Part shown: positions 33,501-45,236 of the stretch, piece by piece
Numbering within the stretch: the first letter of the stretch is position 1
How the letters are laid out: every line of letters begins with the position of its first letter
Origin: Basidiobolus meristosporus CBS 931.73
Lineage: Eukaryota; Basidiobolomycota; Basidiobolomycetes; Basidiobolales; Basidiobolaceae
Length of the DNA: 64,000 bases
Direction: 5' to 3'
Assembly (NCBI GenBank): GCA_002104905.1
Contig: MCFE01000401.1
Coordinates: forward strand, 1 to 64,000
Program-made: the position numbers and the translations under genes
The notes under the pieces: model-generated
The model's database searches: none
What the model was told of the DNA's origin: nothing
The model's input: only the letters and a program-made list of their open reading frames with translations

Positions 33501-35356
33501 ACCAACTACAGAGAAAGAATGCCCCATTTAACAGGGGAGAAGAGCAAGAAGAAGCCGTGCAATTACTAAAAGAGGCCTTAGTATCTCCACCAGTTCTGAG
33601 ACCTCTTGACTATCAGAGCACTGAATGCCCACCTATCTTGACAGTGGATGCAAGCCCTATAGGAGCTGGAGCACTACTTGGCCAAGATGATGAAGATGGC
33701 AACCGCTATGCCTGCAGATATGAGCGCTGCCTCTTCTCTCCTAGAGAACAAAGATACTCACAGATTAAGAGAGAGCCACTAGGAGTTGTGAAGATGCTGA
33801 GAAAGCTGAAATCACAACTCTACATGACACATTTCATCCTGGAGACAGATGCTAAGCCACTTATAGGAATGATCAACAAGCCTGACCTACCTGATGATGC
33901 CACAAATCGGTGGATGGCATGGCTGAAAATGTTTGACTTTGAGGTCAGACATATCCCTGGCAAGACAAATGTTGTGGCTGATGCACTCTCTAGGAAGGGA
34001 CCACAGTTGTCTGAAGATATGGACACTGACTTTGATGACATAATTGATGCAGAAATCCAACAACTACACGTGAAGAAGCCCAGCAACTCTATGTGGAACA
34101 CCATTCAAGACTATCTGAGAACCTTAGAGAAGCCACCAGGAATGAGCCCACATGATTTCAGAAAGCTCAGGAAGAAGGCCCATCATTTCTACATAAAAGA
34201 TGGCCTCCTCTTCAAACAAGTAAAGCCTGGACAGACACCAAGGAGAGTTATAGTTGAGCCCCAGGAACAACTGACTATTATGTCAAGCCTTCATGAAGGA
34301 AGACCTGGTGGTCATAGAGGCAGAGATGCCACTTACAATGTTGTTTCCAGTAGATACTACTGGGAGCATATGTATCATGATGTCCAACACTTTGTTGAAT
34401 CTTGTGACATTTGCCAAAGAAGGTCAACCAAGAGATATGAGGAGCCACTCCATCCAACCTACACACCTTGTCTATGGCAGAAGGTTGGCATTGACCTGGT
34501 CCACATGCCAACTGCTGGAACCAAGAAGTACCTTGTTGTTGCCAGAGATGATCTGAGTGGGTGGGTAGAAGCTCAAGCCCTATCCAATAACAAAAGCCAC
34601 ACCATATGGAGATTTATTCTTGAAGATATAATATGCAGATTTGGCTGCATCAGCCAGTTTGTTGCTGACCAAGGAGAAATGACCTCAAATTTGATCCAGG
34701 AACTCTGCTCACAATACAAGATTCATATTGCTTTCACCACCGCTTATCACCCACAGGCCAATGGAATGGTTGAAAGAGGCCATGGCCCGTTAGTTAACTC
34801 CCTGGTCAAGAGCTGCAACAACATGACACTACAGTGGCCTACACAACTTCATCTAGCACTCTGGGCAGATAGAATCACTACAAAGCGCAGCACAGGTCTA
34901 TCTCCATTCAAATTGCTTTACGGACATGATTGCGTTCTTCCCATAGAGCTTGACTCAATATCCTGGAACATGCTAGAGTGGAGAACTACAATGAGTACAG
35001 AAGAACTACTGACTACACGCATCAAACAGCTTGATCACCATGAACTTGATATTACCCAAGCAGCTGCTAAACTCAAAGAGACAAGACTTCAGAACAAGGA
35101 ACCATTTGACAAGTCACATAGCCTTAGACCAAAACCATTACTGCTAGGAGATCCAGTACTACTCTATGATTCCACTTTAGACAAGCAGTGGAGTCACAAA
35201 TTTGACAATAAGTGGTCTGGCCCATATATTATCTCTAAGGTGATTGGAAATGGAAGCTACTACCTGTCTGAACTTGATGGAACACCGCTAAGAGCACCTG
35301 TGGCAGGAAACCGACTTAAGCTATTCAAGCACCGGAATTTTGCACATCACATTTAG
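30503..35356 (+). pseudogene. gag-pol: Gypsy D gag-pol: one frame with two in-frame stops
   Basis: One continuous frame of about 1617 codons is interrupted only by TAG at 32204-32206 and TGA at 32459-32461; no frameshift. Gag carries a CCHC knuckle (31214-31255, CIWC...H...C). Protease DSG is at 31919. Reverse transcriptase has FVDD at 33149-33160. RNase H starts with TVDAS near 33641. Integrase has an H-H-C-C site (34300-34420) and catalytic D34493, D34667, E34772, the last two 34 residues apart, in the VADQGE and VERGH contexts. The TAG lies at the end of the protease, after NYSDGSV, so gag and protease (567 residues) are made and reverse transcriptase is not, unless readthrough occurs. A recognisable chromodomain is absent. 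Confidence 0.9.
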
Positions 35357-35395
35357 TTTGCTTTGACCTGAGTTCAAAGCTGAGAGGGGGGTGGA

Positions 35396-36474
35396 TGTAG
35401 TGGGGTCACAGTGACACCCACAGGCAGATGTGTTTCATTCTTATGCGTTCACTTCCCTAAAAAGGATTACCCCGCCTATATTATTATCATCCCAAATTTG
35501 CAATATTTCCTATTTTTGTCTATGTGATTATTACTATGCAACCTGACAAACTATTTGTCACTATTAACCCATTGCACAAGCTATTCTTATTCCTTGCCAA
35601 GATGCCAAGATAAGATAGTTACCTTATAAGGCAAGTACCCCAACAGTGCCCATGTCACGTGACCATCTTGGTTTCATAACCCCCATCTCACTACCATAAG
35701 AGGCAACCACATGACACAGAGGTTTCATATTACCACTACCTGATTGGCTAGGTGCTACTATGTCTCATGGAACAATCTGCCAAGAATTTGCGCTATTTTT
35801 AGTACACAAAGACATGATTGGTTGTCTACTACCTTCTGGAAACTTCTGGAAAGTATTTTCTAGCAAGAAATTGAGCAGCAAAAAAGTATATAAGGGAGGC
35901 TATCCCTTAAAATAAATCATCCCTCTTCCAATATTCCGACTTATTGATTAGTGAGATCACCGCTACCTATTACCACTATTTTCTGACTCAGACCTGACGA
36001 CACTCCCAGGAAACCGCGCTGACAGCCAACTGACCTTGGAGGCACTACTTGTGAGGAATACTCAGAGTAGGTATATTTTATTATATTTGTTTGTTTTCCC
36101 AAGTTTGTTCTTGTACAGGCAAAGATACTTTTCAGTCTTTGTAACTATTGGTCAAAGCTGCATTCTTATCAAGTCCCTGTTGGTGGAGTTTACAGTTGTT
36201 TTGACTTTGGAAGCTTTAGTACATTGTCATCTCAAAGGACGTCAAAGCCATTATAAGCTTTTGTTAAGACGCCAACTAAGTTGGGGATTGTAGTTCAATA
36301 GTTTTCCCTTGACAAGCTTGAGGCTTTATCCCCCATCACATTAGATTAGACAAAAGACCCAGTATTCCTAGCAAGCTTTTTCCAGAGGTTATCGCACCCA
36401 GTGAACACCCCACACACATTCACACTTGAGAAGTGTTGGCCGTATTTTGCCCTCTGGACTTATACACCACCACA
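35396..36474 (+). repeat. Gypsy D 3' LTR
   Basis: 1079 bp, matching the 5' LTR but for one deleted G near 36243. It is preceded by the purine tract ending GAGAGGGGGGTGGA. Confidence 0.95.
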
Positions 36475-37440
36475 CCGGAGGAGCTTGAATGGACTGCTAA
36501 GAAATTTAAAAGTATTGGCTCCCTGGAGTACTTCTCACAGGCTCCAATTAATATTCATACACATACACTATAATATAAATGCAAGGACTGGCTGAACTAG
36601 AGATGTGGCTATTTAAGCGGCTTTTAGAAGCCATTTTCACCAAAAATATGTTGGAAACATTGGAAGTCATATGCTGACATTTCAGAAGCGTTTAATCAGA
36701 AGTGGATCACCAATGCAAACTTGATGCATCTACAGCCTCTATGCAGGGAGTTTGCAATGGGATTCAAGCAGCTTTACTTGAAGAATAAGTTGAGCATGTG
36801 GATCTCTGCAGCTACTGTACTCATTCTCTGCTTTATCTTGCTTGGTATGTGGAGAATATTGGGCTTTGCTTCACATTTTGGGAGTTTGCTATGAAGCAGA
36901 TATGTGAGTACACAGGAAGACAAGTCAAGTTGCAGATACTACCATATACAAATCTCATCAAGAAGAGTACCTTCAAGTCCATCATGGATGTGTTGAATTG
37001 GCAAAAGGAGGAGAGCCAGGAAGAGTTGAGAAATTCTGAGGACAGATGTGCACATGAGCCACCTACAACTTTGGCATCAAGAAGCTAAGAAGCCCCATTG
37101 CGTGGGTCAACAATTACGTAATGCAAAGCTGAGTTGGGCACCACAAGTACTAATTTTTATTAGGACAACCTTTCCAAAGCATGCCATGTTTCTGGTGATC
37201 TAGGTCAATTGCTACACCATCTATAATGGAATATGTACAAATAAGAGCCAGAGTACACCAATAATGTGTATGTTACCAGCAAAACAAGGTGTATAGCAGC
37301 TTTGCAAGTATCAAACTAAAAGGCCATTAAGTTGAGGTGATAGAAGTTTGTTAAATGCAGCAGGTGCATGTGTAAGAGCAGTTAGGAAGCAGGAGGCCAT
37401 GGTTTTTCTGACTTAAACTTTGTGTGAAATACACATTTTA
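36475..37440 (+). pseudogene. Tnp2-type transposase, C-terminal part (unit T4)
   Basis: Continuation of the gene cut at 29282, aligned with 54355-55450 of T6: SSHRLQLIFIHIH-like antisense shadows aside, the true frame reads APINIHTHT near 36540, then KLQILPYTNLIKKSTFKSIMD and NWQKEESQEELRNSEDRCAH near 36920-37055. The segment has several frameshifts. The C-terminal CYQQ/VEVI region lies near 37265-37350. Confidence 0.6.
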
Positions 37441-38229
37441 GTAGTGGATGAGCAAGTATATTTGGGGTGATTCTACAGTCAAGAATATGAATGGCACAAA
37501 GGGTGGTAGGAAGAGAAAATACCATTTGGTGTATATGCATAGTAGCAATATACAGGGCTAGCTGTAGGCTGTCTTGCAGCCATTATAATGTCAGCAAGGT
37601 TTTGCAATGAGGCCATTGGAACACCATCAAATTTGTTGCCATATGAGGCTATTGGATGTATTGGCCAGTTAGGCTGCTCAAATATATGTAGAGTGCATTA
37701 AGATTGTTAGTATGCCATGCAATTTTTGTCAAAAGACCACGTAAATATTGTCAAGGTTTGTACTTTATTTGGCAGCTATATTGATAATATACTGTCACAA
37801 CCCCGCCATCAGAGGATGTGGAGGGTCAGTAATTCCAAGCTTCTGGTGTTATGATGGACCTGTTGCAGTATCCTGATGGCTGATCTGGACAGTGTCCACC
37901 TAATAGACCAAGTTTGCTTTCATGAGGTGCAATGAAGCCTTTGTAATGTCAGCAGCTTGTAATTATTCACCATCTTTATAATATTTTGATGCAATTGTGA
38001 CTGTGTCTTGATATCTTACTGCTAAATAGGGTGATAAACTTCATGGTGATTTGGCGGTCCTTCATTGGCAGATGAATGGCACTTTAATAGTCTTATTGCA
38101 GCCTTCATGTATCTGGGAAGACCCAACTAGCCGGTACATGCAAATGCCACATATGAAAAAAACTTGATGGCCTTTTGACAGCTTTGATGTGGATATTTGT
38201 GGTATTGCAATGGCAGCATGGTAGTACAC
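37441..38229. other. Joined 3' flanks of units T4 and T5, no gene
   Basis: Bases 37441 to about 37960 match the 3' flanks at 13250-13750 and 55440-55930. Nothing codes here. The following 250 bases lead into unit T5 in inverted orientation, so the two transposons stand tail to tail. No terminal inverted repeat was identified at the junction. Confidence 0.45.
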
Positions 38230-38449
38230 AGCTAGTGCTGCATGATGTTACCATACCAATTTACCAGGTGGCATTTTCTTTCTCTACCTCCCCTTTTGTC
38301 ATCCATGTATTCTGCTGTAGAATCACTTGAATATACTTGCTCATTCACTACTAAAATGGGTATTTCACTTATGGTTGAATCAAAAAAACTATGAACTCCT
38401 GCTTACTAGCCTCTGCGTGTGGGCATACCTACTGCAATTGGCATACTTC
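38230..38449 (-). pseudogene. Tnp2 transposase, C-terminal end (unit T5, inverted)
   Basis: The reverse complement matches 13150-13260 and 55360-55450: TTTGATTCAAACTAT-like and GTATGTC landmarks. Gypsy G is inserted at GGCATACTTC/TCTCACC, and the gene continues at 42292, as shown by the uninterrupted GACATACTTCTATCACC on the complement of 55335-55352. Confidence 0.55.
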
Positions 38450-38816
38450 TGTTACAGGTCTTGGCATAAGAGTTGTAGAGGAATAGGGAGTTTAGCTAGT
38501 ATTGTATTCACTAGAACTTGAACTGATTTTTATTGAGGTTCCAGCAGCTCCTTATATACATTTTGCCAGATCAATTGCTGACTAATTATATTTCCCAATG
38601 TAGGTTGTGGCTGATGACTCATTTGTCTGCATCACCATCACCCAATAAGCTCCTACTTAATATATCTATTCCTGTCTGATAAGGGTTTGCTGATTCATTT
38701 GCTGACTAATGCTACTGATTAGACAGATAACACTCATACACTGATAGGCTGAACATAAAACTGATTGATTTGACTAAGAATTGATCTAACATAAATATTC
38801 AAGCAGTAGATCAACA
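38450..38816 (-). repeat. Gypsy G 3' LTR
   Basis: 367 bp, TGTTACAGGTC to GTAGATCAACA. The purine-rich tract next to it reads AGTAGGGGAGAACA on the element strand. Similar to 41933-42291 and to the solo LTR 42612-42979. Confidence 0.85.
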
Positions 38817-38828
38817 TGTTCTCCCCTA

Positions 38829-39300
38829 CTAAAGCTGAGAAGGTTCTCCTGAATCTCTTTTCTTATGATACTGGTATTGTGATGGTTCAGTATTGTTGGC
38901 AAGTCTTGCAAGCTTGAGTCTGTCTCTATGAGCTAAATCTTCCCAGATATTCCCTTGTTTGTCCACTAGTTGGTAAGTTGCATATGGACATTCCTTTATG
39001 ATCTTGAAAGAACCTGTCCATTGTGGCTGAAACTTCTTCCCAGTATTGTTTTTCAGCAATCTAAAGTTCCAGACTGTCAATGATTTTGGTTAAAGAGTCT
39101 TATCAAATCTGTATTTCAGCTTCTCAGCACTTTGTGATGCTTTAGCCTGTACCACTTGACGTCTTTGTTCCAGCTGCTGGTGTCTACTTTGCTGACTGAG
39201 CTCATCTTCTAAAGTGTCTGTAAGCTTTGGTTGTGTGAGATCTCCTGGAATCCTTGGTTCACATCCATACACTAAGTAGAATGGCAATTGTTGGGTGGTA
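38829..39300 (-). pseudogene. Gypsy G integrase C-terminal region
   Basis: Two minus-strand frames read FYLVYGCEPRIPGDL with EDELSQQSRHQQLEQRRQVV (39090-39287), then WNFRLLKNNTGKKFQPQWTG with YQLVDKQGNIWEDLAHRDRL (38829-39080). These are the PxxLVYGxEPRxP motif and the KLxPKWxGPFxI-type SH3-like end found in Ty3/gypsy integrases. One stop separates them. The catalytic core is not present. Confidence 0.8.
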
Positions 39301-39957
39301 TTGTGTACTCTGACTTTCTGGGGTACTGGAGTAGAGGAATCCTCCTATAATATTGCCATGAGGAACTTTTGGGTGCCTTTTCTAAGTGCTCTACAGCACT
39401 GTGTCTTGCTAAGTTCACTTGTTTCATACACACTGGAATTGACCAATTTGAAATCCAGTCTGGCAGGTAATAGCTTGTAGGTCTTGTTGTTGTTCTGGAT
39501 CTGAGTAGCATGGGTTCTCCAGTTGACTGATGGATTACAACAAAATAGCCAGGTTTTTCCAAGTACAAGGTCAAGCTTGCAGTTCCCAGATATATAGGCC
39601 TGTAGGTCTTCTTCATAATCATTGATCTTCATCCTTACTGGCTGAGTAGTATGGTTGACTATTTGAGAGTTCCCATCAGCTGTTGAGACTGGGAGTTGAT
39701 TTGGTTGGTTCTGAGATGATTCCAGCTTTCAAAGCAAACTACTCTGACATGTGCTCATGCAATGCTTCTGAGTCAATCATGATCTTGGCAGGTACTCTAT
39801 TGATTACTCCATCCAAATATAATAGCTTTCCTGAGTTTGAGGTCATCTGGGATAGGTATTCTTTTGTCATATGAGAGGTGAGTTTTAAGTCTTCTTCATG
39901 TTCATCCACCATGTTACTTTGCTCAAGGGCTTCAATATGATTGAAGGTTCATGATTG
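39301..39957 (-). pseudogene. Gypsy G protease remnant and deletion junction
   Basis: On the minus strand a protease-like stretch reads INRVPAKIMIDSEALHEH near 39775-39810. The usual DSG motif is DSE here, so the active site is altered. Between about 39300 and 39450 the sequence passes directly to the C-terminal integrase, so about 2 kb encoding reverse transcriptase, RNase H and most of integrase is deleted. The remaining frame has many stops. Confidence 0.6.
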
Positions 39958-40637
39958 CTAGTGTCCATTTCTTCTCTGAGGGCAGTACTTTGTAATACAT
40001 CCCTGCTGATGGCAATTGAAGCAAAGTCCTTTCTTCTTACATTCTTCTGAGGTAGGGTTCTTCTGCCTATCTTCTATTTCCATTGGCACTGCTTCTGTTT
40101 GTCTTCTTTCATAATGATTGTAGCCTCTCTGATTAGTCCTTGTTGGCTTCCCAACTCCAAACATAGCTGAGTCATAGTCAATGGCAATCTTGAAGGTTTC
40201 TTTAATAGCCTGGGGTCTTTGATAATTCAGTTCCTTGCAAGTACTTTCTTTCAACCTATCAATAAAGTATTCCATTTGATCCAGGGGATTTATTGTTTCA
40301 ATTTGTCCAAGTAGACATCTATATTCATGGATATACTCTTGAGCCATTCCTTTCTGTCCAAGTGTCCTCAACTTTCTTCTTAGTAGTGTCTGCTGGTGTG
40401 GAGGTTCAAAAGTATTCTGAATTTCTAACACAAACTCATCCCAGGTGGAGATTGTAGAGCATCCCATAATGGTGGCTGACCTTATCTTGTTGTGGTACCA
40501 CTGTAGAGCTGCATCTGCCAGATAAGAGGCTGCATAAGATAACTTGCTTTCTGGAGCAAATTCCCTTAGCCTTGAAAGCTTCTTCAATTGGGAAGAGCCA
40601 GGTTCCCAGGTTTTCATTGACTCTACCATAGTACCAG
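39958..40637 (-). pseudogene. Gypsy G gag, C-terminal part
   Basis: The frame has the gypsy gag signature AASYLADAALQWYHNKI, followed by WDEFVLEIQNTFEPPHQQ and a terminal knuckle CFNCHQQGCITKYC. The histidine of the CCHC knuckle is cysteine here. A frameshift near 40560 separates it from the upstream gag. The upstream part continues at 41710-41864 beyond the solo LTR. Confidence 0.85.
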
Positions 40638-41705
40638 TGTAGTGGGGTGACATTGACACCCACTGACAGATGTGCTCATTCCCTTATTTTCTACTTCCCT
40701 ATATCTCTACTACACTTATTTTAGTTTTATCCCATTTGTCTTACCCAATCAGTACCATCCCATAAGCTGGTTGACTATCACACCTGCTTACCTTATTGCA
40801 TAAGTTACTCCCGCTTTATGTAAAATTACTAGCTATAAGTGCTACTATATTACGCAAGTACCCGCGCCAGTACCCATGACACATGATCAACCTGTGTCAC
40901 CATCCCTACCATTCCCATACCATATGGTATCCCTATGTTACACAGGTCTCAGAATACTGATTCCTTATTGGTTGGATGTGCTGTGCCTCTTGGAACCTTC
41001 CGGCACCTACTTAGAACATTCTTAGGTCATTCTGATGTCATTAAGATTTCTATTGATATCCGGAACATTCTGGAACACCATGATTAGTTATCACTTGGCC
41101 AGTAAGAAAAGTATACAAGAGAGGCTATCCCTCAACAATAGGTCATCATCCCTTTTATCAATATACTGACTTGTTGATTAGTGTGATCACTGCTACCTGC
41201 TGCTACCTGAACTTCCATACCCAGACCACAGGACACTCCCAGGAAGCCACGCAGACAGCCAACTGACCTTGGAGGCATTACTTGTGAGGAATACACAGAG
41301 TAGGTATCTTTTATTATATTTGATTCTTTCCCAAGCTTGTTCTTGAACAGGCAAAGATACTTTTCCGTCTTTGTAACTATTGACCACAGCTGCATTCTTA
41401 TCAAGTCCCTGCTGGTGGAGTTTACAGTTGTTTTGACTTTGGAAGCTTTAGTACATGTCATCTCAAAGGACACTGAACCCAGCACCTACTTTTGCTAAGA
41501 TGCCAACTAAGTTGGGGATTGTAGCTCAATAGTTTTCCCTTGACAAGCTTGTGGCTTTATTCCCCTTCACATAAGATTGGAGACAGAACCCAAGTATTCC
41601 TAGCAAAGCTTTTGCCAGAGGTTATTGCACCCAGTGAACACCCCACTCACAAAACACTTGAGAAGTGTTGGACTTATCTCTCCCTTGGACTTATACACCA
41701 CCACA
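40638..41705 (+). mobile_element. Gypsy-D-family solo LTR in gypsy G
   Basis: 1068 bp, TGTAGTGGGGTGAC to CACCACCACA, with a perfect 4-bp target duplication CCAG (40634-40637, 41706-41709). The gag reads across it when compared with the gag fragment at 19740. It is clearly diverged from the gypsy D LTR, with many substitutions, so it belongs to an older burst of the family. Confidence 0.93.
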
Positions 41706-41864
41706 CCAGTTTACCTTCACACTAAAGTTGCTATTGACAGAGTTTTGCTGACTTTGGGCCATGGTAGTCATTCCTTGTTGCTGCTGGCTAAGGATCTGGA
41801 GTAACTATTGCTGTTGGGCCAGCATTTGCGGCATAGCATTCTTCAATCCTTGATTTTTAGACAT
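41706..41864 (-). pseudogene. Gypsy G gag, N-terminal end
   Basis: Starts at 41864 with MSKNQGLKNAMPQMLAQQ, a stop, then LLQILSQQQQGMTTMAQSQQ and NFSVKVN up to the solo LTR insertion. The start is the first methionine after the 5' LTR and matches the fragment at 19560-19876. Confidence 0.75.
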
Positions 41865-41932
41865 CTTGAGGGAGGCTTCTTCTTTCATCAGGAGGGAGGT
41901 TTCTGGTTATTACTGCTACTAATGTTACAAGT

Positions 41933-42291
41933 CTTCGTATAAGAGTTGTAGAGGAATAGGGAGTTTAGCTAGCATTGTATTCACTAGAACTTGAACTGAT
42001 TTTTATTGAGGTTCCAGCAGCTCCTTATATACATTTTGCCAGATCAATTGCTGACTAATTATATTTCCCAATGTAGGTTGTGGCTGATGACTCATTTGAT
42101 TGCATCATAATCACCCAGTAAGATCTTACTTACTATATCTATTCCTGTCTGATTAGGATCTGCTGATTTATTTGCTGACTAATGCTACTGATTTGATAGA
42201 TAACACTCATATACTGATAGGGTGAATATACAACTAGTTGATTTGACTAAAAATTGATCTAATTTAAGCATTAAAGCAGTGGATCATAACA
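41933..42291 (-). repeat. Gypsy G 5' LTR
   Basis: 359 bp, TGTTACAAGTC to GATCATAACA. It matches 38450-38816 with numerous differences. The primer site expected on its left is not recognisable: no TGG follows the LTR. Confidence 0.85.
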
Positions 42292-42611
42292 CTTCTCTCA
42301 CCTTAACATTATGGCTTTTCATTGTGATACTTACAAACATGCCATATTGGTTGTATTGCTGATAGCATATATATCATGCAAGTATGTTCATGGTTGCTGC
42401 TGCTGTTGCCATGAATACCTCTGGATTATCTGCAAAATACTCTTTGGTACTTAGCCAATATCTTTCTACTCCCCGCTATATTCTAGCTCCCCTTATTAGT
42501 ATGCTTTAGTTATTGTATGTACAAATCCAATGTTGAAAGGTGCACACACTGGCTTGTACCTATTAGAAACCTGGCACACTATGATGATGCTGTACTGATA
42601 TGAATTTGTTG
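42292..42611 (-). pseudogene. Tnp2 transposase, C-terminal segment (unit T5)
   Basis: Reverse complement of this segment aligns with 55020-55340 of T6 (the CYQQ and SxNTKKF region). It carries many substitutions and indels. The gene is cut again at 42611 by a solo LTR. Confidence 0.55.
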
Positions 42612-42979
42612 CATTATAATCAACTGCTGTATTGTTTGAGTTCGAGCAGTTTTTATTCAAATCAATTAGTTTTACATTTAGCCTCTCAGTATAAGAGTAT
42701 TATCTATCAAATCTGTGGTATTAGTTGGCCAGTCACTCAGCAGATCCTTATCAGGCAGAAATAGATGTATCAAGTTGAACCAAATTGGGTGATGATGATG
42801 CAATCAAATGAGTAATAAGCCACAGCCTACATTAGGAGATACAATTAGTCAGCATTTGATCTGGCAAAATGTATAAATGGAGTGCTGGAACCTCAACAAA
42901 AATCAGTTCAAGTTTTAGTGAATACAATATTTGCTAAACTCTTTATTCCTCTAAAACTCTTATAACAGGACTTGCAACA
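42612..42979 (+). mobile_element. Gypsy-G-family solo LTR
   Basis: 368 bp, the same length as the gypsy G LTR, with 4-bp target duplication GTTG (42608-42611, 42980-42983). The expected TG start is CA here, two transitions; the end is GCAACA. The host reading of Tnp2 is restored by removing it. Confidence 0.8.
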
Positions 42980-44355
42980 GTTGCTTGTTGTATCCAACTC
43001 AGCTTTGCATTACCTAACCAATTAACCATGCATTGGGGCAGCTTAGGTTCCTAATGCGAAAGGTATTAGTGTCTCCCTCTGCATATCTCTCCTCTGTACT
43101 TTCCAACTCTTCCTGGCAGTCCTCCATGTGCAAACTCTAACATTCCTGATGGTGTGAATTCAGTTCATTTAGTCCAAGCATTTGTATTGATGCATATGCA
43201 TATGAATATCAGTTGGATCTTTTAAGAAATGCTTTGGTAAACAAATACTATGCAATACCTTGCCAATTCTGCTTAATTTTGCTGATAACCTAAAGCACTC
43301 ATTTAGCCCAAGATGCCCAAAATATAAACTAGTGACTAGTATAGGGATATTGTAGAAGAGCAAATGTATGGCTTCTAGTGGAATGTGCTTGCTTCTACTG
43401 ATTCCACCCTTCTTTAGTGTCTCTAGTTTTCAGTTAACTCCATATTCTTGCCAAAAACGTATACCATGCCAGCTTTTCTGTAATTGCATGCTGACCTCAG
43501 TCCTCTCTCTTCCTGAGCAGATGATGTGCATGGTATTGGTCCTTGAATGGTAATGATATGTGTGAGTATGGAGTAAATTCCCTAGATTCCACACATTGAG
43601 TGGCAATACCATCCATTATGCCCAGTCAAGCTGGCCATCTTGCTTATTGCCACAGTATCTCCAATGCAGATAAAAATATGGGCTTTGACATGATGTTCAT
43701 TTACCAGGATATGGCCGGAGAGCATGCAAAACTCTTCCAATAATGAATACAGGCAGCTACATCAGTTCAACAATGATTTAGGCCCAGATATTAGTGAGAC
43801 AACCATGAAACTTCTGCTCTTATACAGTAAGATTAGTGACATATTCAGGCTAATGAGGATATGTTGCTAGCAGGATCAGTTGGCAGGGTGCTTGTTCAGT
43901 GGGAAATTATCAGGTGCCAAAGCAAAGGAATGGTCATAGATACCTTAGGAGTAACCCTTGCTTCTTGACTGTTTGTAATTTTTGCCATCAAATATTTATT
44001 GAAAACGCATACTCTTGGTTAATAATCAGTGTAGTACTTTACAGCTTCACAATATTAGTTGGACTGCATGAGCTTCTTTAGTCAGGGTACTACTCAAATA
44101 AATCTGTATTATATATAATGCTATCCTTCTGTAGCTTGAACACCTGACAAGTTTGACACCTTGCAATGGTGGCACTTTTTGATGTGAATGTCCTTCAACT
44201 TTTAACACAAGCTAGTATCAGAATGGATTCTAGCTCATGTGTTGCCAGCTGCATGATAGTTCTCTCTTTGCACCAAGTACAAGGGAAGTTGCATCCTGTA
44301 ATGATTTTTCAAGAAGTAGCAGTGGATCTTCAAAGCCAACATCACTGATATTGGT
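42980..44355 (-). pseudogene. Tnp2-type transposase, central and N-terminal part (unit T5, inverted)
   Basis: On the minus strand the order follows T6 from 55040 back to 53290. Readable segments: LFYNIPILVTSLYFGHLGLNE (43363 downwards), HMHMHQYKCLD, and an HTYHYHSRTN stretch at 43560 that matches the HYYYPSTNTK block in another frame. The GDTPA core lies near 43660 in mutated form. At 44355 it abuts a foldback fragment instead of its own N-terminus. Confidence 0.65.
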
Positions 44356-44359
44356 GATG

Positions 44360-44550
44360 TTAGATGAGTGCCAAACAGATCTATAGTGTGTCAGAGAGAG
44401 ATTGCCAATCTATACCTGGTCACACAATATGAAACATAACTCTTCAACTTCATGCAAAGTTGCACATGTGTCTCACCCACTGTACTGCAGAGAGCTTGGT
44501 TTATAACCTTTTTTGCATAGAATCATCTTGGACCAATGGTAATATCTGAT
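44360..44550. repeat. Foldback element, degenerate half-copy
   Basis: GAGTGCCAAACAGATC, CTATACCTGGTCACACA, TTCATGCAAAG, TGTCTCACCCACTGT and a CCTTTTTTGCATAG end follow the left arm of the foldback elements in order with many changes. The terminus and the other arm are missing. It marks an old insertion between the Tnp2 and partner-gene remains. Confidence 0.55.
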
Positions 44551-44554
44551 GAGG

Positions 44555-44940
44555 CACTGAACCTGGCAGTACCAGCTAAAGACTAACATATATGGGAGCC
44601 AGTGAATGAACAATGGCATAAGGCTGCAGGGTTTCTGCTAAAGTGATGGAAAATGGGCATTTTGCCAGAATTACCTATGAGATGATAGATTTTGATGGAG
44701 TAATATGTTAGGTAAGAGGCTGAGCCTAGTATTAATGTTAAGTGCTGAGACTTGTATAGGTCATTACAATTGGCAATTTAGTAATGAACATAAATTGACC
44801 AGCAATAATCCAATTTGCATGAATGAAAAGTAAGTGCCTCATTTGTGTCATAAAGTCAAGAACGCAAAAAAGAACTAATAGCTAATTGCTGTATGCTACT
44901 GTAGGTGGTAATATAGTGTCTGGGATCAGAAAGCAATTGT
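44555..44940 (+). pseudogene. Tnp2 partner gene, C-terminal fragment (unit T5, inverted)
   Basis: On the plus strand it reads EPVNEQWHKAAGFLL (about 44600-44645), the same as the C-terminus at 50624-50720 (minus). The flank to 44940 matches 50460-50600 reversed. Most of the gene is deleted. Confidence 0.55.
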
Positions 44941-44967
44941 GTTGGCAGATAACCCATCAAACTCCAC

Positions 44968-45236
44968 TAATTAATGAGGGCAATGCTAGAGCTTGGCTGT
45001 GCTGAGTTGCACCAGATGATATAACAGAACCAGCCTGAAGTGCCAAGCACCGGCACATTCTTTTACTTGCCAAAGCTCCTGTGGTGGAGGCACTTCATGT
45101 GGGTTATTGTCAGTCAGTTCACCAGAAGTAACTTGCTGATGTTCAGGTGTGCCAACATATGCAGGCATGACTTGATGTGTTGGCATAGCCTTGGCTAGTT
45201 TGATGTGGTGTTACATGTTGATGCAACTTGGCCTGC
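44968..45236 (-). pseudogene. DDE-element partner protein, C-terminus (Hb)
   Basis: A frame reads GTPEHQQVTSGELTDNNPHE with VPPPQELWQVKECAGAWHFR. It matches 49925-50140 (Hc) and 26150-26200 (Ha). A gypsy-family solo LTR separates it from the rest of the gene at 46308. Confidence 0.5.

Larger units (their letters stand above)
29283..36474 (+). mobile_element. Gypsy D: complete Ty3/gypsy retrotransposon, very young
   Basis: Complete 7192-bp element: 5' LTR 29283-30362, primer site 30367-30383, gag-pol frame 30503-35356, polypurine GAGAGGGGGGTGGA before 35396, 3' LTR 35396-36474. By eye the LTRs are identical except for one base missing near 36243. The target duplication is probably 4 bp, CCAG (29279-29282) against CCGG (36475-36478), one mismatch. 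The host reading (Tnp2 unit T4) resumes on both sides. The domain order RT, RNase H, integrase defines Ty3/gypsy. Confidence 0.97.
38450..42291 (-). mobile_element. Gypsy G: Ty3/gypsy element, internally deleted
   Basis: LTRs 38450-38816 (3') and 41933-42291 (5'), target duplication CTTC on both sides (38446-38449, 42292-42295). The internal region retains gag, a damaged protease and the integrase C-terminus; reverse transcriptase and RNase H are gone. A gypsy-D-family solo LTR (40638-41705) lies within gag. The LTRs have diverged by many substitutions and several small indels, so it is much older than gypsy D. Confidence 0.9.
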
